The position numbers were made by a program, and so were the translations under genes. DNA of 5,126 bases from Lysobacterales bacterium (GTDB lineage Bacteria; Pseudomonadota; Gammaproteobacteria; Xanthomonadales; SZUA-36): NCBI GenBank assembly GCA_030637665.1, contig DAOWGA010000072.1, positions 1-5,126 of the forward strand, given 5' to 3'. The notes under the pieces were generated by a model. The model was given only the letters and a program-made list of their open reading frames with translations. It had not been told where the DNA came from and made no database searches. Positions 1 to 5,126 of the stretch are shown piece by piece (within the stretch, counting starts at the first letter, position 1; every line of letters begins with the position of its first letter).

Positions 1-892
1 TTTCGATCGCCTCGATACACTCTTCGGCCGGACCGACCACAAACCGGTCGATTCGGTGTCTTTCGAATACAAAGTCCTCCTCACCCTGGATCCCGGCGAG
101 GCTTGGCTCCAGTTCGGTGATAAACCTGGGCACTTTCTGAAAATACATCCAGTGGTCGGCCCGGACCTCCGGCCACCAGACTTGCTCAACTTCGTCCAGG
201 GAATCCGCAATCCAGCCATCCCGCAACAGCACCACCGAGGTCTTCTCTTCGGTGCCATACTCCGCGGCAGCCTCGCGGTAAACTTCCGCCCAGTGCTTCA
301 GCACTGCGATGTTGTGCAGCGGGTCGGTCGGCCATGGGCAGCCGTGCCGGGCAGCCCTCTTTACTCCCACATTCGACATGGCGCCAATCCACAACTTTGC
401 GTTCAGGGGTGGTGGCGTGATCTTTCCCCTGGAGTGAAAATGCTCCCCCTGAAAGTCAAACGCCTTGCCGGTCCATGCTTCCCTGAGCAATTCAATGGCC
501 TCGGTGAAGCGGCCGACCTGGTCCTTCTTCTCCAGGCCCATGAGCTCGAACTCGGGCTCGAAGTTGCCGAGGCCTACGCCCAGTCTGAGCCGTCCCCCTG
601 AGATCTGGTCTACGACCGCACTCGCCTCGGCTGTTTGGATCGGATTGTAGAACGGCAGCAGGTGAACAGTCGTTCCAATATGTATGCGTTCGGTGGTGGC
701 CGCCAATGCGCCCAGCAACGGAAATGGGCTGGGCAGATAGGCGTCATCCATCATGTGATGCTCCGGCAGGAAAACGCCGTCGAAACCCGCCTCTTCCGCT
801 ACTTGTGAAGCACGGATGGTCTCCCGCATCCGCCGGCCGATGTGTTCCCCGCGAGGGGGATCCTGAATCCGGAACAGCACCCCGAACTTCAT
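1..892 (-). CDS. LLM-class (luciferase-like) flavin-dependent oxidoreductase, C-terminus cut by window edge
   Basis: The minus strand reads without a stop from ATG at 892-890 to the left edge, giving 297 codons that begin MKFGVLFRIQDPPRG. The pattern is that of the bacterial luciferase-like TIM-barrel family, which uses reduced flavin (FMNH2 or F420H2) to oxidise small organic substrates in the cytoplasm. Visible family blocks are AEEAGFDGVFLPEHH (residues 32-46), the segment from RIHIGTTVHLLP through DQISGGRLRLGVGLG (69-109), AWTGKAFDFQGEHF (139-152), LWIGAMSNVGVKRAARHG (167-184) and a late RFVVGPAEECIEAI (283-296). Members are usually about 330-360 aa, so roughly 30-60 C-terminal residues lie outside. 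The ATG is preferred because AGGA sits 7 nt upstream and the protein then begins with the first barrel strand; an overlapping ATG at 896-894 is out of frame. The gene is divergent from hyuA, so a shared pathway or regulator is possible. Substrate and flavin type cannot be decided. The family call is secure. Confidence 0.93.
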   Translation of the reverse strand, partial: MKFGVLFRIQDPPRGEHIGRRMRETIRASQVAEEAGFDGVFLPEHHMMDDAYLPSPFPLLGALAATTERIHIGTTVHLLPFYNPIQTAEASAVVDQISGGRLRLGVGLGNFEPEFELMGLEKKDQVGRFTEAIELLREAWTGKAFDFQGEHFHSRGKITPPPLNAKLWIGAMSNVGVKRAARHGCPWPTDPLHNIAVLKHWAEVYREAAAEYGTEEKTSVVLLRDGWIADSLDEVEQVWWPEVRADHWMYFQKVPRFITELEPSLAGIQGEEDFVFERHRIDRFVVGPAEECIEAIE

Positions 893-899
893 ACATGGT

Positions 900-903
900 T
901 CCT
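900..903 (-). promoter_or_regulatory. Ribosome binding site of the flavin oxidoreductase gene
   Basis: AGGA on the minus strand lies 7 nt before the ATG at 892-890. It supports this start over the out-of-frame ATG at 896-894. Confidence 0.6.
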
Positions 904-977
904 GCTTGTTGTCATATTTACAGAAAATTTGACTAATCATGGCGTTTGTACGAATATAAAAACCGCCACGTATGTCT

Positions 978-1005
978 ATTTTAGTTACATTATCATGAAA
1001 AGCAA
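978..1005 (-). promoter_or_regulatory. Candidate sigma70-type promoter for the flavin oxidoreductase gene
   Basis: On the minus strand TTGCTT (1005-1000) is followed after 16 bp by TAAAAT (983-978). The -10 matches the consensus at five of six positions, the -35 at only three. Transcription would begin near 971 and leave a leader of roughly 80 nt. This is a pattern match in AT-rich DNA, where such matches arise easily by chance. Confidence 0.25.
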
Positions 1006-1042
1006 TAATCAGGCTGTAAAATGACTCATAATCACCCTATAG

Positions 1043-1055
1043 CTATTGAAAATAG
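1043..1055. repeat. Short inverted repeat overlapping the candidate hyuA -35 box
   Basis: CTATT (1043-1047) and AATAG (1051-1055) form a perfect 5-bp inverted repeat around GAA, and the TTGAAA box lies inside it. A protein bound here would compete with RNA polymerase, so it could be an operator. At this length chance is an equally good explanation. Confidence 0.2.
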
Positions 1056-1073
1056 TGGCTTCAGCCTTCTAAT
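1046..1073 (+). promoter_or_regulatory. Candidate sigma70-type promoter for hyuAB
   Basis: TTGAAA (1046-1051) and TCTAAT (1068-1073) each match the sigma70 consensus at five of six positions and are 16 bp apart. Transcription would begin near 1080, giving a leader of about 90 nt before the GTG at 1172. This is the best plus-strand promoter match I found. An alternative, TTGACT (929-934) with TATAAA (955-960), has a spacer of 20 bp, which is too long. No transcription data support either. Confidence 0.35.
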
Positions 1074-1118
1074 GAGCATAATGATCCGGTCGCAACCCTG
1101 ATATTAAATTAGACAGCC

Positions 1119-1175
1119 ATGATTGCATTTATTCTATCCATCCCACGATTTTTTCCGCCCAGGTGGAGGTCGTGA
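1119..1175 (+). other. Possible 18-codon leader ORF overlapping the hyuA start
   Basis: ATG at 1119 opens an 18-codon frame, MIAFILSIPRFFPPRWRS, ending in TGA at 1173-1175. That stop overlaps the preferred GTG start of hyuA as GTGA, the same arrangement seen between hyuA and hyuB. It could be a translated leader coupled to hyuA. Against this, no Shine-Dalgarno sequence precedes the ATG (the upstream bases are AT-rich), and frames this short are common by chance. I would not annotate it as a gene without translation data. Confidence 0.12.
1161..1170 (+). promoter_or_regulatory. Ribosome binding site that decides the hyuA start
   Basis: AGGTGGAGGT at 1161-1170 sits directly before GTG at 1172; its AGGTGG part leaves a 5-nt spacer. 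The other in-frame GTG at 1163 lies inside this purine run and has only T/C-rich sequence upstream, so it would have no ribosome binding site. The site therefore favours 1172. Confidence 0.6.
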
Positions 1176-3268
1176 AATACTTCTGCGGTGTTGACACTGG
1201 CGGGACGTTCACTGATTGCGCCGTCATTGATGAAACCGGAAAAATTACCATCGCCAAGCGCCCCTCTACGCCGGAAGACTATTCCGCCGGGCTTTTCGAC
1301 GCGCTCGAGGCCTGCTCGGCTCGAATTGGCATCAGCCTTGAAAAACTGCTGGAAAACACGGAGCACCTTTTTCTGGGAACCACCGTGGGCACCAATGCGC
1401 TGGTACAGATGAAGGGGGCAAAAAAACGACTAAAAACCACAAACGGACACAAGGACAGCCTTGCCATTATGCGCTCGGCCGGCCGCTCCGCCGGGCTGCC
1501 GGTTGAGAAACTTTTGCACGTCTCCCGCCACCAGAAACCTCCACCGCTGATTCCCCGGCAATTGATTCACGAGGTGAGTGAAAGGATGGACTGGAAGGGT
1601 GCTGTCTATCTCGAACTGAACGAATCGGAAGCGGAACAGGCCATCCGGTCTCTTGTCGAGCAGGACATAGAGGCCCTCGGCATTTGCCTGCTGTGGTCCA
1701 TCGTCAACCCGGAACATGAGAAAAGACTGAAGGCCATGGTCAGGAAGTTCGCTCCCGGTATCTTCGTCAGTTGCTCACATGAACTGATCGCAAAAAGAGG
1801 GGAGTATGAACGGGCCGTAGGCACAGCCATCAACTGTTTCATCGGCCCGACGATGAAGGAATATGTCGAGAAAATTGAGCAACGGGCCTCGTCACACGGT
1901 TACACCAGGCCCCTCCTGATGCTGCAGGTGACGGGCGGTGTTGTCCCCTCGCGTGAGGTCATCCAGACCCCCTTGTACACGATCGGTTCCGGCCCCGCAG
2001 CGGGCGTCACCGGGAGTTGCTTTCTCTCCAACGCCATGGGTTATACAAATACCATCGTTACCGACATGGGGGGTACCAGCTTTGAAGCAGGCATCATTTA
2101 CAACGGCAATCCGTTGACAGCCTCGGAAACCATCATCAATCAATATGTCTTCTCAATGCCCCGGCTGGATGTGGAGTCCATTGGCAGCGGTGGCGGTTCG
2201 ATCGTGTGGGTGGACGAAATCAGCGGAACGCTCAGGGTCGGACCCGAAAGTGCAGGCGCGGATCCGGGCCCTGCCTGCTACGGTAAGGGAAACAGGCCTA
2301 CGATAACCGACGCCAACCTGATCCTGGGTTACCTCAATCCGGACAACTTCCTTGGCGGAAAGATGCGCCTGGACCGGGACAAGTCAATCAAAGCCATGAG
2401 TCCGCTGGCGGACAAGCTGGGCATGGAGGTAGACGAGCTTGCAGCCGGCGCGGTCAGAATCGCTGAAACCAAGATGGCTGAACTCATCCGGCAGATGACC
2501 CTGCAGCGCGGCCTCGACCCCCGGGAGTTCGTGATTTTTGCCTACGGCGGCGCGGGGCCGACCCATGCCTGTGAGTACACAAGGGAATTGGGCATCAGCC
2601 GCATCGTGATTCCGTTGGGGACCATTTCTTCAGCCTGGTCGGCGTTCGGAACACTGTGTGCGGACATCCTGCACGTCTACGAGAAAAGTGATTTCCTGGC
2701 CCAGCCCTTCGACCTGGAACACATTAACCAGACCTTCGCGGAACTGGAATCGACAGGCCGGAAACAGCTCGAGGAAGACGGCGTCGATCCTGAACGAATG
2801 GTGTTTCAGCGTTTTGTCGAAGTGAAGTACCGGATGCAGATTCATCAATTGCCGGTTCCCCTTCCTGAAGGCAAGTTGAACGAAGATGACCTGGTTCATC
2901 TCGTGCAGCGATTCGAAGATATCTATGAGAGCTTCTACGGTAAGGGTTCAGCCTACCGGGAAGCAGGAGTTGAGATAGGTCTGTTCAAGGTCAACGCCAT
3001 CGGAGAGATGGTCAAACCGTCCATTCCCGAACAGGCACCGATAAAAGAAGAGCCGCGTCCGAGCCAGCGGAAGATATACTGGCGCGAACGCGGGGAAGCC
3101 GTGGATACCCCCGTATATGCGGGACCAGACCTGGGTCCCGGCCATGTCGTGCCTGGACCGGCAGTGGTTGAATTTCCTGAAACAACCATCGTGATTCAGC
3201 CCTTTGCGAAAGCCGTCGTGGATGGTTCCGGTAATTTCATCATTGATCTGGATGCGGAGGAGTCGTGA
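1172..3268 (+). CDS. hyuA: Hydantoinase/oxoprolinase family subunit A (ATP-binding subunit)
   Basis: This complete 698-aa protein has the normal HyuA/AcxA length. The family couples ATP hydrolysis to ring opening of hydantoins or 5-oxoproline, or to carboxylation of acetone or acetophenone; this subunit binds and uses the nucleotide. The N-terminal domain (about 4-180) opens with the phosphate loop GVDTGGTFTDC (6-16) and contains LGTTVGTNALVQMKGA (68-83). The central domain (about 200-490) shows the GSGPAAGVTGS block (272-282), DMGGTSFEAG (298-307), the signature GSGGGSIVWVDE (338-349), RVGPESAGADPGPACYGKG (355-373), TDANLILGYLNPDNFLGG (379-396) and FAYGGAGPTHA (456-466). The C-terminal part (about 505-698) ends with the usual PGPAVVEFPETT ... 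VDGSGNFIID strands. There is no signal peptide, so it is cytoplasmic. A GTG at 1163 would add three residues but has no ribosome binding site. Its TGA overlaps the hyuB start. GARVGLITT-like residues are replaced by GAKKRLKTT at 82-90. The family is certain; the substrate is unknown. Confidence 0.96.
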   Translation: MKYFCGVDTGGTFTDCAVIDETGKITIAKRPSTPEDYSAGLFDALEACSARIGISLEKLLENTEHLFLGTTVGTNALVQMKGAKKRLKTTNGHKDSLAIMRSAGRSAGLPVEKLLHVSRHQKPPPLIPRQLIHEVSERMDWKGAVYLELNESEAEQAIRSLVEQDIEALGICLLWSIVNPEHEKRLKAMVRKFAPGIFVSCSHELIAKRGEYERAVGTAINCFIGPTMKEYVEKIEQRASSHGYTRPLLMLQVTGGVVPSREVIQTPLYTIGSGPAAGVTGSCFLSNAMGYTNTIVTDMGGTSFEAGIIYNGNPLTASETIINQYVFSMPRLDVESIGSGGGSIVWVDEISGTLRVGPESAGADPGPACYGKGNRPTITDANLILGYLNPDNFLGGKMRLDRDKSIKAMSPLADKLGMEVDELAAGAVRIAETKMAELIRQMTLQRGLDPREFVIFAYGGAGPTHACEYTRELGISRIVIPLGTISSAWSAFGTLCADILHVYEKSDFLAQPFDLEHINQTFAELESTGRKQLEEDGVDPERMVFQRFVEVKYRMQIHQLPVPLPEGKLNEDDLVHLVQRFEDIYESFYGKGSAYREAGVEIGLFKVNAIGEMVKPSIPEQAPIKEEPRPSQRKIYWRERGEAVDTPVYAGPDLGPGHVVPGPAVVEFPETTIVIQPFAKAVVDGSGNFIIDLDAEES
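3256..3262 (+). promoter_or_regulatory. Ribosome binding site of hyuB inside the hyuA end
   Basis: GGAGGAG at 3256-3262 lies in the last codons of hyuA and 2 nt before GTG at 3265. The closeness to the preceding stop and the GTGA overlap point to coupled translation of the two subunits, as expected for proteins that assemble together. Confidence 0.6.
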
Positions 3269-5126
3269 GCGCACAAGGCGAAATCAAGTGGGATGGAAAA
3301 ATCTTTCCCTATGTTCCTGCCGATCCCCTGCAGATTGATCCCGGCATCAGGCTGCACAATAGCGTGGCAGAAAATCTCGATCCGATTTCATTCGAAGTCA
3401 TCCGCTACGCCATGTGGAATATCAACGTGGAGCAGGGAAATACGCTGTTACGCATATCCGGCTCACCGATTGCCGCCTACGGCCATGATTTCAATCCCTG
3501 TCTGCTGGATGAATCCGGGGATTTCGTGTTCTTTGGCCCGTTCCTGCAATACCTGTCGTCAGCGAGCGGGTCCGCAGTTAAGTGGACGCTTGAGCACCGA
3601 TCCACCAATCCGGGCATCAGCGATGGCGACATCTTCCTGACCAACGACCCGTGGGTGGGCGCCATTCACCAGGCCGACGTATGCATCTTTGCGCCCCTGT
3701 TCTGGGAAGGTGAATTGTTCTGCTGGTTCGCCAATACGCTGCACCAGTGGGACCTGGGAGGAACGACGCCCGGCGCGTTCAACCCGATTTCACAGGACGT
3801 GTTCTGGGAAGCCGGCTGCATACCCCCGATCAAGATAGTCGAACAGGGCGTGATCAGAAAAGATATCGAGGAGGAATACACCCGCCGCTCGAGAATGCCG
3901 GACCTGGTGGCGCTGGACCTCAGGGCGCAGATTACCGCCTGCAATGTCGCCCGCGAGCGGATGCAGCAGCTGATAGAAAAATACGGCCCGGAAGTAATAA
4001 AGGGGGTCATGAAAAAACTGCAGGACAATTCCGAGATCTCCTTTGTGAAGCGGCTGGAAACCATTCCTGATGGCACCTGGGCTGAGGAATCGTGGGTGGA
4101 ACTCAGCCGCGAAGGTGACCGCAGTGTCTACCGCAACGTGGTGCGCCTGACCAAAAAAGGTGACAGGCTGATTTTTGATAACGAAGGCACGGCGCCACAA
4201 ATCGGCTCCATCAATTGCGCGGCCATCGCCTGGAAAGGCGCGATTGCCTCGATGATTTCCGCACAGATGCTGTTTGACCAGATGTTTGTCATCGAAGGCG
4301 CCTACCGGCACATGGAATTCAGATCGACCCCCGGTACCCTGACTTGCGCAAAGTTCCCGGCTGGCGTGGTTTCCGCACCCCCCACCGTGCTCTTGCAGAC
4401 CATCGGACTGGCCGGCCTGGTTATCTCACGAATGCTTTATTGTTCAACGGATGAGATCCTGCAAAAGGAAGTGCAGAGCTGCATGGGAACTTTGTGTTTC
4501 CCCATTGATGCGATCGCAGGCATTGACCAGAGAGGAAACGACTATGCTTCCTTCCTGCTGGACCCGGTTGGCGGCGCCCTGGGCGCACTGTCCTGGAAGG
4601 ATGGCGTGAACACCGGTGGCTGGCCGTGGGACCTGCAGAGCACGATGCCAAATGTCGAAGATAATGAAATCTTCTATCCCCTGCTCTACCTGTGGAGGAA
4701 AGAAATCCCCAACTCCGGCGGAAGCGGCAAATTCCGGGGCGGAAATGCTGCTGAAATTGCCTATGTCGTGAACGACAGTGATGCCATCACGCACTACACA
4801 ACCGGCGGCCACACGATCATACCCGGACCCAGTCTCTATGGCGGAGATCCTACATCGAGAACCCGGTACCTGCTGATCCGCGAAGCAGCCGTGCATGAAA
4901 CCGCCACGGTCAATGGCAGGATGCCGGCAGATCTGGAAGAACTCGGTGGTGAACTTACCAACGTGTCACCAAAGACGGGTGGCATTGTGCAGGAGTCGGG
5001 AGACGTCTTTTCATTGGCCTGGACATCGGCAGCAGGGTATGGCGATCCCCTGGAAAGAGACCCTCTACGGGTCGTCCAGGACATCGACAACGCCTACATC
5101 AGCCGCGAATGGGCGATGGAGAGAAA
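3265..5126 (+). CDS. hyuB: Hydantoinase/oxoprolinase family subunit B (catalytic partner of HyuA), C-terminus cut by window edge
   Basis: The frame is open from GTG at 3265 to the right edge, giving 620 codons that begin MSAQGEIKWDGKIFPY. HyuB/acetone carboxylase alpha proteins pair with HyuA and hold the catalytic metal in the carboxylase branch. The core starts at DPISFEVIRYAMWNINVEQG (39-58) after a 38-residue extension. Further marks are RISGSPIAAYGHDFNPC (63-79), GISDGDIFLTNDPWVGAIHQAD (117-138), FANTLHQWDLGGTTPG (155-170), RRSRMPDLVALDLRAQITACN (207-227), FDNEGTAPQIGSIN (304-317), NSGGSGKFRGGNAAEI (483-498) and GYGDPLERDPLRVVQDIDNAYIS (591-613). H135, D138 and H160 have the spacing I recall for the manganese ligands of acetone carboxylase alpha. 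The GYGDPLERDP block normally lies near the C-terminus, so probably only about 30-80 residues are missing. The start is supported by GGAGGAG and the 4-nt overlap with hyuA; an internal GTG at 3364 has no close binding site. Hydantoinase, oxoprolinase or carboxylase activity cannot be separated by sight. Confidence 0.95.
   Translation, partial: MSAQGEIKWDGKIFPYVPADPLQIDPGIRLHNSVAENLDPISFEVIRYAMWNINVEQGNTLLRISGSPIAAYGHDFNPCLLDESGDFVFFGPFLQYLSSASGSAVKWTLEHRSTNPGISDGDIFLTNDPWVGAIHQADVCIFAPLFWEGELFCWFANTLHQWDLGGTTPGAFNPISQDVFWEAGCIPPIKIVEQGVIRKDIEEEYTRRSRMPDLVALDLRAQITACNVARERMQQLIEKYGPEVIKGVMKKLQDNSEISFVKRLETIPDGTWAEESWVELSREGDRSVYRNVVRLTKKGDRLIFDNEGTAPQIGSINCAAIAWKGAIASMISAQMLFDQMFVIEGAYRHMEFRSTPGTLTCAKFPAGVVSAPPTVLLQTIGLAGLVISRMLYCSTDEILQKEVQSCMGTLCFPIDAIAGIDQRGNDYASFLLDPVGGALGALSWKDGVNTGGWPWDLQSTMPNVEDNEIFYPLLYLWRKEIPNSGGSGKFRGGNAAEIAYVVNDSDAITHYTTGGHTIIPGPSLYGGDPTSRTRYLLIREAAVHETATVNGRMPADLEELGGELTNVSPKTGGIVQESGDVFSLAWTSAAGYGDPLERDPLRVVQDIDNAYISREWAMER

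Larger units (their letters stand above)
935..1124. repeat. Separated 9-bp perfect inverted repeat bracketing the control region
   Basis: AATCATGGC at 935-943 is the exact reverse complement of GCCATGATT at 1116-1124. The left copy lies 43 bases from the flavoprotein start codon and the right copy 48 bases from the hyuA start, so the pair is nearly symmetric and both candidate promoters lie between them. They could be two copies of a regulator site. A match of this length somewhere in about 280 bases is not very improbable. Confidence 0.25.
893..1171. other. AT-rich divergent intergenic control region
   Basis: About 280 bases separate the start codons of the flavoprotein gene (minus) and hyuA (plus). 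The composition turns clearly AT-rich compared with both flanking genes, as expected for a region carrying two promoters facing away from each other. I see candidate promoters on each strand, a short inverted repeat over one -35 box and a separated 9-bp inverted repeat. I see no tRNA, no recognisable riboswitch and no GC-rich hairpin followed by a T run. Short open frames crossing it have no plausible ribosome binding site or family resemblance. No regulator gene lies in the window. Confidence 0.8.

Noticed and set aside
56..601. 181-codon plus-strand open frame
   Set aside because: It lies wholly antisense to the luciferase-like oxidoreductase, whose frame has clear family motifs and is open across the whole stretch. 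The plus-strand translation resembles no family and has no ribosome binding site.
706..1024. Two overlapping plus-strand frames (706-936 and 842-1024) running into the control region
   Set aside because: They start antisense to the oxidoreductase, end in AT-rich intergenic DNA, show no family features and lack a convincing ribosome binding site.
1057..1066. GGCTTCAGCC as a hairpin or terminator
   Set aside because: The stem is four base pairs with a two-base loop and no T run follows, so it cannot act as an intrinsic terminator.
1163..1174. GTG at 1163 as the hyuA start
   Set aside because: No purine-rich sequence precedes it, and it lies within the purine run that serves the GTG at 1172. 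The difference is only three residues.
1109..1366. Minus-strand 85-codon frame over the hyuA 5' end
   Set aside because: Antisense to the highly conserved HyuA N-terminus; no coding signal of its own.
3293..3640. Plus-strand 115-codon ATG frame inside hyuB
   Set aside because: It is out of frame with hyuB, whose translation here contains clear HyuB motifs, so it is a shadow frame and not evidence for a frameshift.
3666..4311. Minus-strand frames of 136 and 173 codons
   Set aside because: Both are antisense to conserved HyuB sequence, and the low-complexity translations match nothing.
4444..4896. Minus-strand 150-codon frame
   Set aside because: Antisense to HyuB residues covering the DPVGG and GSGKFRGG region; no independent features.

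Overview
The window holds parts of two divergent transcription units and reads as bacterial catabolic DNA. The genes are moderately GC-rich with a preference for G/C at third codon positions, starts are preceded by purine-rich ribosome binding sites, and two genes overlap by GTGA. This suggests a proteobacterium or similar environmental bacterium, but the sequence does not fix the taxon.

Layout: positions 1-892 hold the N-terminal 297 codons of a minus-strand LLM-class (luciferase-like) flavin-dependent oxidoreductase, which runs off the left edge. Positions 893-1171 are an AT-rich divergent control region with candidate promoters on both strands and a 9-bp inverted repeat placed almost symmetrically between the two start codons. 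Positions 1172-3268 hold a complete hydantoinase/oxoprolinase subunit A (HyuA, 698 aa from the preferred GTG start). Positions 3265-5126 hold subunit B (HyuB, 620 codons, open at the right edge and probably lacking only a short C-terminal tail).

HyuA and HyuB belong to the family that includes ATP-dependent hydantoinases, 5-oxoprolinase and the acetone/acetophenone carboxylases. HyuA carries the ASKHA-type nucleotide-binding motifs. HyuB carries an H-x-x-D ... H constellation that fits the metal site of acetone carboxylase alpha subunits. The two subunits are probably translationally coupled and form one complex that activates a carbonyl or cyclic-amide substrate with ATP. The divergent flavoprotein could oxidise a precursor or product of the same pathway, but this is inferred from position only and the substrate cannot be read from the sequence.

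I found no RNA gene, CRISPR array, insertion sequence or clear terminator. The locus looks like an ordinary, well-formed catabolic cluster. The points worth a second look are the unresolved substrate, the control region, the paired GTGA starts and a few local deviations in HyuA.
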